A stretch of 64,000 bases of DNA, from NCBI GenBank assembly GCA_018398765.1, contig JAHBMJ010001051.1:33203-97202 (forward strand), written 5' to 3'. Source of the DNA: Chromera velia (taxonomy: Eukaryota; Sar; Chromeraceae). A program made the position numbers and the translations under genes. The notes beneath the pieces were generated by a model. It did not search any database. It was not told the origin of the DNA and saw only the letters and a program-made list of their open reading frames with translations. Positions 11,027 to 22,492 of the stretch are shown here, piece by piece (position 1 is the stretch's first letter; the number at the start of each line of letters is the position of its first letter).

Positions 11027-12731
11027 ATGCATGCCGGGCAGCGTTTGCGGCAGCTCATGCAAAAGAAATGTGTTATGCTTCCCGGCGCTTTCAACGGACT
11101 TGTTGGGCGTCTCGTTGCAGAAGCGGGTGAGTGTGCCTTAGCATTCGTGAGAACAGGCGCGCGCGAGAGAGCGAGAATCCGCCCCCCTTCCCATCAAAGC
11201 TCGAACCTGCAGACTCGAAGGTCATTCATGCATTCGTGTCTTCGTGCGTCCGCAGGATTTGAGGGCACTTATATATCAGGTGCTGCCATTTCTGGCGCTG
11301 CTGGGCTTCCTGACATCGGTGTGCATAGTCTCGAGTCGTTCTGCAGATCGATCAAGGAAGTCTCCATGGGTCAGTCCATTAGTTTCATATTCCCTGTGAT
11401 TCACTCATTCTTAAATCGTTTCTGCTGACGTTGGGAAAACCAAACCAAAGTAAAATGGGATAGCTGTCAACCAAAGTTAGAGCCAGAAAACGTTGGATCA
11501 GTTTTGTTCACTGTGTGTGGCCTGGCGAAGCCCTGGAGTCGATCTCACTGCGAGTTTCTACTCAAGAGAATGCGTGGAACCAGTGAGACTGTCTCCTCGT
11601 GAAGTCCTCGTACTGAATGCGTTTGCAGCGTCTGGCCTTCCTCTTATAGCGGATGCGGACACAGGATTTGGAGAGGCCGAGATGGTGACCCGGACTGTGT
11701 GGGAGTATCACCAGGCAGGAGCTGCGGGGCTTCATATGGAAGATCAGGTCAGCTTTGTTTGCGCAGAATGTAAGAAAGAACTTCACTCTGCTGAAGCTGA
11801 CTGAATCTGAAAACGATTCTCACTGATCTGTCCGGGCTGGAAAGGGGGAGAAAGAAACGTCCAGCCAGGGTTGCAGAAATTTTCGGAGATCGTCAGGGGG
11901 ATTCATGTGCATGTGAATGGGATTGGTGGAATAAATTTCTCTTCGTTTTGGTTGCTTTTGACTCTGGGTACACTCACTTTGTTGAAAGGGCTCGCTTCTA
12001 AGAGGGATAAATGCATGGGGGTCTGTCTGATGTCGAGGAAGACGAGGGCTGACGGTGTCGGTCCTCGTTTCTCGATCCCTCCCTGTTGGCTTCTTTCTAC
12101 TTTCCTTTTACTCCTCTGTACTGTCCTCATTTGCTTCCTTCCAGGTGTTTCCCAAAAGATGCGGACACCTGGATGGCAAGTCCCTGGTGGGGACTTCGGA
12201 CTTCGTTGAGAAGGTGAAACGTGCAGTGGCGGCATCGAAAGCGTGCTCGGAGGGGTCTTTCGTTGTGTGTGCCCGGACAGACGCCAGGGGTGTGGAGGGA
12301 ATGGATGCGGCGTTGGAGCGTGCCCGGGTGTACGCAGAGGCAGGCGCGGATATGATATTTCCAGAGGGCCTCAACAATGAGGTAGGTATCTTTGTCTGCC
12401 TGCCTCCCTGTCTGCTTGTCTCCCTGTCTGCCTGCATGTCTCCTTTTCTCCCTGTCTGCCTGCATGTCTCCTTGTCTGTCTGCTTGTCTGCTTCTCTGTC
12501 TGCTTGTCTCATCGTCTACCTGTTCCCTTGTCTCCTTGTCAGTCTATCCATCTGTCTATCTCTCTGTCCACCTGTTAATCTGTTCGATCGTCCGTCTGTT
12601 TGACTGCCTGTCCGTCTGCCTCAACATCTGTCCGCCTGTCCAGGTGCAGGCACTGAGGAGGGACGGGAAAAAAGCAAGACGAAAAAAAAGGCGGAGAGAC
12701 AGGCGGAGAGATAGACAAGCACCACACGCAC

Positions 12732-12792
<61 letters not shown>

Positions 12793-14070
12793 GACCAATG
12801 CACTCTACGCATGTCACTGTTCTCACCTTCACATTTTGCAAAGGTCTGCAAGAAGACTTCGAGGGGTCTGCGAAGATTCCTTATACACATGCATCGTCAT
12901 CCACTGCCCTGAAGTGATTTTTCGGAACTGTCAGTGGAAAATAATCTATGCTTGAGTGCCTGCACTTGCAGGAAGAATTTGAGACTTTCGCCAAGGAAAT
13001 GCGGAAAGTCAAGGCACCCCATCTGGAGGCGCCTGGGGGGGGTCCCTATTTGCTGGCAAACATGACTGGTGGGTTGGTAGGTTGGTTCGTTGGCTGGTGG
13101 GCTGGCTGGCTGGTTGGCCGGTCGAAGCCTCCACCTGTTGGGGGGGGGCTTGTTCCCGCTCCCGGTCGATTTCTCTGCCTCTAGCGTTTCCTGTTGTGTC
13201 TTGTTACCCCTCTAGTCATTGGCTTCCTTCCATGAATTGATCTCCTTCCGCCTATGTGCTTGCATGTCATCCTGCGTATTTGTTTGTCCCACGTCTCTTC
13301 CTTCTCATCTAACACACCAACCATGGTGAGTCAGTCAGTCTCTCTCTCTGTGCGTACGTGCATGTGTGTGGTGTGTGTGTGTGTGTGTGTGTGTGCGTGT
13401 GTGTGAAAGCATTTCTGTGTATGTCTGTCTTCATGCGCACGTTTTCGGTGCTGTCGCAGAATACGGCAAGACTCCCCTGATTCCCCACGCTCGGTTCGCT
13501 GCCCTCGGCTATCACTGCGTGATCTTTCCGGTCTCCACTCTCCGCGTCGCCATGAGGCCCGTCCAAGAGCTCCTCGAGACGCTCCAGAAGACGGGAAGCG
13601 TCGAGGCCATTCAGGACAGAATGTATGACAGAAAGGTGCGCTCATAGGTCCTGATTGCCTGGTTTTGGACGGGGTCAAGCAAGACGCAGTTTGTTCGATA
13701 TGAACGGTCAACGAAACCACCATACGGAACTACCCCTCACGCCTGTCTGAATATGTGTCCTTCATTTCAGATCTCCATGCCATTCTGCATCTCCTCGCAT
13801 CGGCCTGTCACTCTGCCAGGCAAGAGCACAAGGCTCGTTTTCATTTCTCCAAGTTCATCCATGTTCTGCAATGGATCGACGAGCTTTCATTGGCCTGACC
13901 TACGTATTCCTCACGAGGTTCGTCCTTCCCCTACTCTGATGCTTGCATGCTCGCATTTCAGCCTGTTTGTGCGTCCGCCTGTCCTGCAGTCGCTCTACAA
14001 GTCTCTCGGCTACACACCAGGCGTGGAGTGGACCTACCCATCCAGCATCACCGACAGGAAAAAAGAATGA
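11027..14070 (+). CDS. prpB: 2-methylisocitrate lyase-like enzyme (isocitrate lyase/PEP mutase superfamily)
   Basis: Best fit is 2-methylisocitrate lyase, cleaving methylisocitrate to pyruvate and succinate in propionate disposal (2-methylcitrate cycle), normally mitochondrial. Seven exons in phase: 11027-11126, 11256-11369, 11629-11747, 12145-12381, 12972-13068, 13460-13635, 13990-14070; 307 residues, close to PrpB size. Visible motifs: PGAFNGLVGRLVAEAGF near the N-terminus, ISGAAISGAAGLPDIG, metal-binding DADTGFG, HMEDQ, the catalytic-Cys loop PKRCGH, ARTDARGVEGMDAALERA, ADMIFPEGL, and LLANMTEYGKTP. Short loop and YTPGVEWTYPS ending resemble carboxyphosphonoenolpyruvate mutase-like members, so substrate is not settled. 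A stop lies in frame 15 bases upstream of ATG 11027, and no mitochondrial targeting peptide is visible; an upstream exon could supply one. Intron 4 holds CTGC/GTCT, (GA)n and CAGA repeats; intron 5 holds GGTT and (GT)n. Confidence 0.86.
12382..12971 (+). repeat. Lyase intron 4 with CTGTCTGC, GA and CAGA repeats
   Basis: Intron 4 of the lyase gene is filled with CTGTCTGCCTGC-like repeats (about 12395-12640), then (GA)n at about 12738-12764 and CAGA at about 12765-12791. Apparent long open frames of Cys/Leu/Ser repeats here are by-products. Confidence 0.8.
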
Positions 14071-14618
14071 AACGTCAAGTGCACGTACCAAAGAGACGCT
14101 CAGAAATGAGGTAAGAGCAGAGTCGGGCTGAGGAGTACGGCATGCCGACTGACTCATTGAGTTTGCGGGTGACTAGGCGGGTGAAGGCTTTCCAAGATGG
14201 AAAGCTTGAAGACTATAGACTCTGCATCTGAAATTTTTAACGACAATACAGTCGTTGCGGATCGTAACTCATTTGTTGTCTGTAAGGCAGATCAAATGAA
14301 TTAATACCTAGATGAACACAGAACTGTTGATAAATTTCTTTGGATCCTATTAAATAGATTAAAGAACCTAGTAAACAACATATTCGGGTACTCTAGTCGG
14401 TACTACATATACGGACTAATAGAGGCCTGCATACACCAAGTGATTTCTTTTTTAGTTGTTTTAACTTTTTTGTTATTAATCAATGATCATCAGTGTCATT
14501 CATCATCGCCATCCGCCCATGTCAGGCGTCTACCGCTTGGGAGGTCATAACACGTAACAACTGAAGTAAGGCAGATTAATCATATATAATACTACTACTA
14601 GTAACTACTAGTCTATTC

Positions 14619-14669
14619 TTAGTTAGTTAGTTAGAAGATGCCGAACCCCAGTTGGAGCACTAAGCTCCC
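14619..14669 (+). repeat. Interspersed repeat with TTAG array, copy 1
   Basis: TTAGTTAG repeats followed by GATGCCGAACCCCAGTTGGAG and a CTAAGCTCCC end. A nearly identical copy in inverse orientation lies at 56184-56238, about 41 kb away. Both copies sit in AT-rich intergenic DNA. Confidence 0.85.
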
Positions 14670-14725
14670 GGGTGGCACATACATGCATAGTTGTTGTTTG
14701 TTAAGTCGCCGGTGGAGTTGATCAG

Positions 14726-15157
14726 TTAATCACTTTCTAGAATAGGGAGACAGGCATCAAAGAGACAGACCGGATGCGAGCGTAGAAGCGATCGAATGAC
14801 ATTACAGATGAAGAGCTCAGATGTACTTGCACCGGGGAGTGGACAGTTATAATCATTTAAATTAATGGATTCCAGCTCAGCTAGGCAGTGCAGGAATTCT
14901 CTTTCATCCAGCCACTTGGCATATGAAGAAAGTTTATGCATGAAGTCATCAACACACCGAATACAAGAATCATGTACACAGAGTTTGTGGTCACTACATT
15001 CAACAGACAGAGCACTGCTTTCGCCTTGTGGGTTAAATGAGAGCAGATATAAGAAACCGAACAGAGAGCCGTCGGTTACTGTGAGAGCAGATCGAGGGAG
15101 GGCGGAAAAGGAGTAGAGACCAGAGGCGGATTTATTGCAAAGAAGAAACACAAACAT
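14726..15157 (-). CDS. Uncertain 143-residue open frame
   Basis: Starts at an ATG (MFVFLLCNKSASGLYS) and ends LFDACLPILESD. The C-terminal half has protein-like mixed composition (DDFMHKLSSYAKWLDERE, LHCLAELESINLNDYN) without simple repeats, unusual for this AT-rich stretch. I recognise no family. It could be a lone exon, a fragment of a mobile element, or chance. It lies close to repeats on both sides, and no splice partners are evident. Confidence 0.25.
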   Translation of the reverse strand: MFVFLLCNKSASGLYSFSALPRSALTVTDGSLFGFLYLLSFNPQGESSALSVECSDHKLCVHDSCIRCVDDFMHKLSSYAKWLDEREFLHCLAELESINLNDYNCPLPGASTSELFICNVIRSLLRSHPVCLFDACLPILESD

Positions 15158-15366
15158 GCAATGAGAGGAGGGAAAAGCTTGTTGAAGGGGGGTGAGTTCA
15201 AGTTAACTCTAAAGTTAACTATATGAATGAATGAATGAATGAATAAATGAATGAATGAATAAATGAATGGATAAATTGAGGCGGTTAAAGCCGGTGAGCC
15301 ACCACTTACGCTCTAGCCAACCATGGGGCATGACATGCAAGGTTGGTTTGTTAACTTAGCGCATTG

Positions 15367-16191
15367 ACTAGTAACCAGATTTGATTTGATAGGATTTGAT
15401 TTGATTTGATTTGATTTGATTTGAGTTTCAAGCTCAAATCTGACCAGATTTGAGATAGATTTAAGGTTGAAGTCTAGAGGTCACTCTCGACAACACTGAA
15501 GATGACATGACACAGTCAATACCACTAGCAAATTCTAGAAAGCCTTAGAGACAAGAAAATTACTAAAAACTAGACTAAAAGCTAAATTAAGACTCTTAAA
15601 ATTATAATAAACCATTGTCAAAGCTAAGAATTTACATAAGTTTTTATCTTAGCTAGTATCTTAGAGTTATCCTAGAGAGTCATCTTAATTTAAGACTAGA
15701 ATTTTCTTGTTGTTATGCATGACCTATGGGATTGTTTAACAGCATTGATCGGTTTGATAGGGGGGGGCCCAAGAAGGGCCGAAGGCAATTTAAGAAAAAA
15801 GCGTAAAAACTACCACAGCACAACAAAAAACCACTTCAAACCCTCAACCAAAACTTAAATATCTGAAAAATAGACTGGATGATCGTGACCTCTTTTTTAC
15901 TGAACAGACCTTTGGAATTAAAAGCTTTTGGGCGTTCATATTCATGTCAAACCGATGAAAAAACTTTTTATGATCATTTTTTTTTTTTCTGCACAAAAAA
16001 GTGCGAAGACTTATTTGAAAGACTGGATGATAGATTAACCTCGAAGATTTGAGGTTAAAGGGCCAGATTTGAAGTAGATTTGATAGGATTTGATAGACTT
16101 TATCATGCTAAAGTTTCTCAGGCCTAAGATTTGATTTGAGATTAAGCCCTACTTCAAATCAAATCAAATCAAATCAAATCTGGTCACTAGT
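15367..16191. mobile_element. Putative non-autonomous element with ACTAGT/TTTGA terminal inverted repeats
   Basis: Left end reads ACTAGTAACCAGATTTGATT at 15367; the right end, read on the minus strand, is ACTAGTGACCAGATTTGATT from 16191 inward. Both ends continue into TTTGA pentanucleotide arrays. The 825-bp interior is AT-rich, contains further partly inverted segments (TAGACTAAAAGCTAAATTAAG against CTTAATTTAAGACTAG), and has no coding frame. This fits a MITE or foldback element. No clear target-site duplication was seen. Confidence 0.5.
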
Positions 16192-16572
16192 ATTGACCTA
16201 TTCAGACATAACAATACGAAATCACGTTAATTTGGCTAGACACTCCTCTATACTGCCCTTATACCCGCTAGAGGCTGGAACAACGATATAAGATCGATCA
16301 TCTCTCGAACTTTCTTTTCACTCTCCCCCATTTCCCTACCAGCTGAAGCTGTCACCCATTACGCAATTTCCACCCGTTTTTTAATGGGCATGCGCTCCTT
16401 TATTCTGCTGATGATTTCATCAAGCTTCCGTCTCTTTTTCTCAGAGTCTGTGTCCACACATTCCGTGAGCAGATGGATCTCATCACGAACTTTTCTGCCA
16501 GAGCAAGCCAACTTCTACTAGTCTTAGCCAAGCAGGTCCTCTCCAGCTCCCCCCGCTGTATATAACCACCTA
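16192..16572. other. Non-coding spacer before the LTR element
   Basis: About 380 bp without a protein-like frame or recognisable repeat, between the inverted-repeat element and the first LTR. Confidence 0.6.
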
Positions 16573-17027
16573 CTTTGTCCCTCCTGTCCGGCCACCTTAT
16601 GGCGTCCAGACTGTCACAGAAGGTAAAGCGAGGACAAGAACCTTAGGGAAACTCTAGAGAAGGAACGTGAGCAACACTTAGTCAGGCAACAGTTTACAGA
16701 AGGTTTGGCTCTAGAGCGATCTGGGATTCCAATCAACTGGGTTCATTCTATCATTGTACAGTTTCTACTCATTCCTCTCTCTCAGACTCTTAGGAGCTCT
16801 CGATCTATGCTAAACAGACACCAGACTCAAACGATGTTATCCGTTGCTCGAGTGATATATTGCATACTTGAATACGAAGGTCAGACTCGATTTCAACAAC
16901 TTTGATCGACGCGCGTGACACGTACGAAGCAAAGCGCGGCGGCGGAGCCTGGCGTCGGCATGCAGGCTCATTCAGATACAGCGCATGCAAAGGTCCAGAG
17001 GGCGGCGCCACAGGGTAGGACTCCACA
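16573..17027 (+). repeat. 455-bp LTR-like direct repeat, left copy
   Basis: Begins CTTTGTCCCTCCTGTCC and ends GACTCCACA. Identical in length to the right copy; I count eight differences, all transitions, all in the last third. A 66-codon frame inside is present in both copies and is judged non-coding. Confidence 0.9.
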
Positions 17028-19379
17028 GATCCCCCCCGGCTACAGACAAGAAAATCGCGTCCCCGCAATCAGCCAGACACTTTCGAGCATGCGCGGAAAA
17101 GGAAAAAAGGCGAGCAAAAGAACACGATCAACCAGACATAATACAAACCCATACAACCAATAGAATACTTCAAAGCATGTAGTCGAAGGAATGAAATCTT
17201 GAGCGTCCTCGCACCATGACAGATGTAAGGAAGGGCAAATCAAGACAACAGACATCAACGAACGAACGGCCGTGAACGGCAGCCGGTCAGACCTATCGGA
17301 GGAAGACGCCTGGCGGTACACCGTCTGGCTCCACGTAGATGCTCACGTAGAGATGGCTAGCTCTACCAAGGCCCCCATTAACTCCCGTGCTATGAGGGAG
17401 AGAGGCGATACCCAGAGAACCAGAGGGCCTCCAAAGCACCGGCATCCCCTTGCAGGGAGAAGATGCAGAACGGATACAGAGACATGCACGGGCTGTTCCC
17501 TCGCTTTTTCTTCTTTTCTCGTTAAACCAGACATCTATTTAAAGATTTCTTCTCTCTTTGCTCCTTGTCTACTCATTTTCTCTCCACCTCTTCCAGACTA
17601 AGTCTCTTTTTCTTAAATTAAAGAGGAAGCCAGGGATAACCCGAAACGTTTCAAAGCAGCAGAAGGAAGCGAGAAAGAGACAGCGAATGAAGGCGCCCCC
17701 TCGTGCACTCGTGCTCTCAGCCACACGAAGGGTCTGACTCCAAAGCCACACCCAAAGAAGAGAAGCCGAGAGAGAAGAAAGGTCACTCTTCCAAAAGAAG
17801 CTCCAGAAGTTCCGAATGTACGGCACATGCGGTGCTCGACTTGTCGTTTTTGCAGTCTGTTTCTTTGAAGCTCAGCTTCGCAATGAGCTCAATCCCCCCC
17901 CCAAGTCCAGTGCAGGAGCGCAAGGGCAGTCACAGGCAGTTGCGGGTACGCGCAGGCATAAGCGCACGGCGGCGGCAATTAGGCAGTCCTCTGCCCGTCT
18001 CATACGTAGCTGACGTAGGGGTAGGCAATCGACATTGAGTTCTTGTTGACAGAAGGACTTGGCCGTCTCGTCAAGCACAAACACATTTTTGCGCGTGTCA
18101 GTAGCTGCATAAAGGGAGGGAGGGAAGGGACCAGACACATTGCAGACTGCCCTGCTGGTCTTTTTCTATCTCACCTCTTCTTTCTGTCTCGTTTTATCCC
18201 CTTGCTGCTCCTTTCAATACATGAATTCTCAACTCTGGATAAAAGACGCTCCAGTCATACTCAGTCACTAGTAGTACTTCGCATGCTCTCGGCCAGCCTC
18301 GATTCGATTCGCCCCCCTACCCCGAAGCAACCCCCCTCTCCCCCTCTTTCCCCCCTTTTCCCCCTCCCTTTTCCTTCCCCTTTATCCCCCCTTTTTACCC
18401 CCTCTTCCTTTTTTCCCCCCCGAGGCGGCAGCCGCCGTGTGCCCTACTCTGTCTCTTGGTAGGTCTGCCGCGACCCTTCTGCCTCTCTTACCGTCGAGGG
18501 CAGGCTCGATAACATTGTGTACCCCTTCCTTACTTCCCCCTCCTTCCTACTCCAGGCTCGTCACATCGGGGTCCCAGAGCAGAAGGCCTTCCCCGGCTGG
18601 CACACCGGCCGTCGCCACGTTGGTCCATGTGGTACGCCGCCATCTGTCCCTTCTGTCTGTTAAATGCACATGCAGAGTCTCACACACCCGATCGAACGGC
18701 CACTCATCAAACGATCTACACGACAGACAGACAGCCAGAAGCGACAAGCTTTCTCTCAGAAGAAAGTGACAACCTTGCAGACACATGGTCCCAGGAGAGA
18801 CAAAGGGCGTCTTCTTGTATTTGGACGCTGTCGGAGGACCAGTTCAGACAGACCCAGACACACTGGAGATGTTTGCAGGCCATGAAGGTGGTCAGCTTTG
18901 CGCAGACAAGCAAGCAACCAACAGCAAAGACAAGTGAAGGTGATCAGCCGACACTCGTCCAGAAGATGGAGACAGTTGCAGAATCCGCAGACATAAGGAA
19001 AGCACTCGACTAGCCGTTTGGATTGCGATCTGCTTGTAGGTGGCAGTCTCAATAAAGTTAACTTAAAGCTCCTTGAAAGTCCTGAGCAACACCAAGCAAC
19101 GTCTCTACCATCGGCTTTGGCGACCTCCAACGATCTTTGGGTTCTCCACCCAAGGACAAAGGCAAAGTCCAGGATCAGACTCGAAGGGGACTTCCGAAAC
19201 AGGGCTCCAGGCAGCTTGGGACGCAAGGGGACACTGAATTCCCCTACTCACAGTCTTTGCCTGACCGTGCCCGTATCATTGCAATCGGCTTTCAACTGTT
19301 GCACAAAAGGAAGATCTGATCTCCATCACAGAAGGAAAACGAGAGTCGACACTTATCGAGCTGAGCGGTCACCATAATG
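17028..19379. other. Interior of the LTR element
   Basis: Contains C/T-rich tracts at about 18300-18420 and several short open frames on both strands, the longest about 156 codons. None has a recognisable domain. The segment GATGGAGACAGTTGCAGAAT near 18966 lies in the best protein-like frame (LVQKMETVAESADIRKALD), but it stops at once. Confidence 0.55.
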
Positions 19380-19834
19380 CTTTGTCCCTCCTGTCCGGCC
19401 ACCTTATGGCGTCCAGACTGTCACAGAAGGTAAAGCGAGGACAAGAACCTTAGGGAAACTCTAGAGAAGGAACGTGAGCAACACTTAGTCAGGCAACAGT
19501 TTACAGAAGGTTTGGCTCTAGAGCGATCTGGGATTCCAATCAACTGGGTTCATTCTATCATTGTACAGTTTCTACTCATTCCTCTCTCTCAGACTCTTAG
19601 GAGCTCTCGATCTATGCTAAACAGACACCAGACTCAAACGATGTTATCCGTTGCTCGAGTGACATATTGCATACTTGAATACGAAGGTCAGACTCGATTT
19701 CAACAACTTTGATCGACGCGCGCGATACGTACGAAGCAAAGCGCGGCGGCGGAGCCTGGCGTCAGCACGCGGGCTCATTCAGATACAGCGCATGCAAGGG
19801 TCCAGAGGGCGGCGCCATAGGGTAGGACTCCACA
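19380..19834 (+). repeat. 455-bp LTR-like direct repeat, right copy
   Basis: Right partner of the repeat at 16573-17027; same start and end motifs. The first roughly 285 bp appear identical to the left copy. Confidence 0.9.
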
Positions 19835-20048
19835 CACCCGTCATCGCTCTCAGGAGGGGGCGGATGTTTGCAGAGAATTTAAGAAGATAAGGAGACAGTG
19901 TGCGTATATGTAGATCGTTTCCTGTGTCTGACGGACGTGACTGCCATTTCTTTTCTGTAAGAAGGAGCATGGAGAGCCTCTGTCTAGAGGGGTTCTCTCT
20001 TTGAAAATTAGTGAGGGCAGCAAGAGGATGGAAGATTCTGTCTCTATT
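19835..20048. other. Short spacer between the two LTR elements
   Basis: About 214 bp with no feature, joining the right 455-bp repeat to the 197-bp repeat at the 3' end of the copia element. Confidence 0.6.
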
Positions 20049-20245
20049 TGTAATCAGCCACTTATAAAGAGGAGGCAGGCGTGCATTGGTCGGCCCGACT
20101 TGGCCGGTCCCGTGCTGCTGCGTTGCCTATCGGTGCAGCGCGGCTTGAGACATTTAATTTACGGAGACGGAGAAAATACATGCGTCAATCTATGTTGTGA
20201 AATTGCTTAGTGAAATGCTCAGGATGATTCGATGGAACAACTATC
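20049..20245 (-). repeat. 197-bp terminal direct repeat, 3' side of copia element
   Basis: Begins (plus strand) TGTAATCAGCCACTTATA and ends GGAACAACTATC, followed by A. Five differences from the copy at 25638-25834, all transitions. Likely a short LTR or part of one. Confidence 0.8.
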
Positions 20246-20580
20246 AGCAAGTCATTGGAGTCTACCCCTACTTCAGTCGTGACTCCCGCTTTCCAGACGC
20301 ACCTCAAGACAGGCAAAAGACACTCTAAGAAATCAACAAGGTCATGAGCAGCATAGAGTTCAGCTCGGGTGGAAGACCGGGCGACTCGCTTTTGGGAAAA
20401 TGCCCGCCAGTGTAGGATAGCAGACTTCAAAGTGAAGAGCCATCCAGAGTGTGAATGCGTATTTCCGGCAGACCCCAATGCGGCATCGCTCCATGACTTA
20501 GTGGAGAGGGGGGATGATGTGGAAGGGACGTCAGAGCGAGAGATACGGAGGATGCGGGAGGTGGCGGTGCGTCGGGCATA
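20185..20580 (-). pseudogene. Copia RNase H domain
   Basis: On the minus strand the frame shows SWSDAALGSAG (first Asp), STRAELYAAHDLVDF (Glu) and VGVDSNDLLIVV (Asp), with the HWRAFSQKRVARSS lead-in typical of copia RNase H. It removes RNA from the RNA:DNA hybrid during reverse transcription. The frame runs into the terminal repeat and stops at 20185. Confidence 0.85.
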
Positions 20581-20679
20581 ACGGAGAAGGGAAAGGAGAT
20601 AATCAGCGTCGGCATGAGTGGGAGCGGAGGAATGACGGCTTAGTTGATTGCACCCTTGTGACAAGTCGGGGCGAGTGTC

Positions 20680-21761
20680 TCATACAACCGATGAAAGACA
20701 CCCCAACCTTTCATGAAAGGCTTTTCCTTCCTGGGCTGTCAAGAGACGGGGCGGTTCAGAGGGAAGCTCGCGAGACGATGGGGGGAGGGGGAACAAATCA
20801 GGAGGGGGAGTAGGGATGAAAGAGGGAACGGAAGCAGAAGAATCTGCAGAATCCCCCATACCCTCAGGGAGGGGAAGAGACAGGAGGTACTCGGTTTGGT
20901 GGATGTGCATAGAGTCTCGTGACATATTGAAATCCACCCCTGCCCAGCGGAGGGTTCCGTTCTTGGGTTTGGTGATCTTCATCTGGTAACCTCCTTTGGC
21001 TGCAATCTCGCGTGCTAGCTGAACTGCAGATCGACTAATAGACAGGATGGCAAAGTCGTCAACAAACGTGGGAAGGATACCAAGGAGACGGGAAGTGGGG
21101 GCCTCAGGCTTACCCGTCCATTTCCACCACATTCCTCGAATAGAGGAAGGCACCCACCCTGCTGCTGCGAGCGTCTTGTTGCGAGAGCGGTCCCACAAAT
21201 TTCCAGAGTCGCGGAGCCCGTAAAGCGCGCGGTTGAGGAGCCACAGGAACTTCCCATGGTCTGGGTGATCTTTTGGGGGATGGACATAAAGGGAATCGGA
21301 ACGGAGAGCCGTGAGGTACGCTGTTTTCACATCGGCCACAACGATTTCACGGGGGTCAAAGTCGGAGTGAGCAAAGGCCATGGCAAGGGCAATGCGCATG
21401 GCAGACTGGGAAGTGGTAGTGCAGGACGTTGTGACTCCTTCACGGCGGTCGAAAAAAGGAGTGCCATCAGCAACGACTCGAGACTTGTACTTCCAAGAAC
21501 CTTCCTCGACACGCTTCTCGGTGTTAACACAAAATGGGTGGGCACAGCAGAGCGGCGGTGCTCGGCGTCTACTTCTGCAATTAGGACTCGCTTGTATGCA
21601 TCTGATTCATTGTCGGCGAGTGATTGCAACTCTGTGGTGCGGGACTTGGCTTGCCCGTCGAGCTGTGCTACTGTGAGCCCCCGGCATGGGAGAGGAATGT
21701 GAGTGGTGGCAGCTTGGAACGCACTGGGCCCCACCTCAGTGTCCTCGTTCCACAAATACAT
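20680..21761 (-). pseudogene. Copia reverse transcriptase
   Basis: Spans two overlapping frames on the minus strand. N-terminal part (from 21761) has YLWNEDTEVGPSAFQAATT and SDAYKRVLIAEVDAEHRR; the catalytic part has VVADVKTAYLTALRSDSLYV (first Asp), LNRALYGLRDSGNLWD, and FVDDF, the form here of the YVDD site, followed by WAGVDFNMSRDS. A frame change is needed around 21400-21500. An imperfect 29-bp tandem duplication sits just upstream at about 21766-21820. Confidence 0.9.
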
Positions 21762-22492
21762 AACAGACGCACCTGTAACTGGAGTCGGGTACGGGACGCA
21801 CCTGTAACTGGAGTCGGGGACGGGGGGGGAGGGAAGATGGCAGCCGCGGCTGCTGAGGAGGCAAGTGAATCGAAAGACAACCGATCGGTGGGGAACACTG
21901 TTTCTGGGCTTGCAAGGAGAATACTTCGGTAAGTGTCACAGAGGTGGGAGGGGAGAGTCCCCTCGGCAGAGAGGACAATGTTTTGCTCAACAACCTCTTC
22001 TGGAACCAGAAAGCAAAGCTCGGACCCACACCCAGAAGGTTTTTGCGCACCGTACAAAAGTTTGGGGCGGCCCCTGAGAGGGCACCATGCAGGCTGCATG
22101 CGTCGGCTTGCAAGAGGCTGCTTGCCATGTGATCCCCATGCCTGAACCTCAACCCGTCCCTCACCTTCAGGGTCGACAGCACGGACGCTACCAAGGAAAC
22201 AGCGTCCTGTGTTCTCATCTTGCCAAAGAATGAGCTCATCTTTACCAAAATCAGTGATGTTAAACTTGGGAGAGGGCGGCTGGTCAGACGGACACTGTAT
22301 GTCTGAAGACTGCTGCGGTTGCTGTGGCTGCGCCTGGTGAGGAGACCTAATGGATGTATCCGGGCGCTCGAAAGGGGAGTCCGACGGCAACGGAACGATA
22401 TAGACACGGTCTGGGTGGGGGCTGTCATTGGGACGGATGCACCTGCGATGCGACAGGATGGGCCGTCCAGAAGGAAGACGCAATCGGAACAC
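21668..22492 (-). pseudogene. Copia integrase C-terminal / linker region
   Basis: A 274-codon minus-strand frame between integrase core and reverse transcriptase. It includes a Pro/Gln/Ser-rich stretch and KDELILWQDENTGRCFLGSV, a short beta-rich segment of the kind seen in integrase C-terminal tails, then RGRPKLLYGAQKPSG. It continues the polyprotein after a frame change from the integrase core. Confidence 0.65.

Larger units (their letters stand above)
14071..15366. other. AT-rich intergenic DNA
   Basis: AT-rich sequence 3' of the lyase gene. It carries TTAG tandem repeats with an interspersed repeat at 14619-14669, a 143-codon frame on the minus strand (14726-15157), and GAAT repeats at about 15224-15270. 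Confidence 0.6.
16573..19834 (+). mobile_element. LTR element with no recognisable coding capacity
   Basis: Two 455-bp direct repeats bound a 2,352-bp interior. Inside are only short frames; none shows gag, protease, integrase, reverse transcriptase or RNase H motifs. The size and lack of coding fit a non-autonomous LTR retrotransposon (LARD/TRIM type). I could not find a target-site duplication or a convincing primer-binding site after the left repeat, so a segmental duplication is an alternative. Orientation is not established. Confidence 0.6.

Noticed and set aside
12055-12603. 182-residue frame continuing past lyase exon 4 into Cys/Leu/Ser repeats
   Set aside because: The conserved barrel sequence stops at a GTAGGT donor at 12382; the tail is a CTGTCTGC repeat in the intron.
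16705-16905. 66-residue frame conserved in both 455-bp repeats (also 19512-19712)
   Set aside because: Conservation is that of the whole repeat, not of the protein; the single change inside it alters an amino acid, and no family is recognised.
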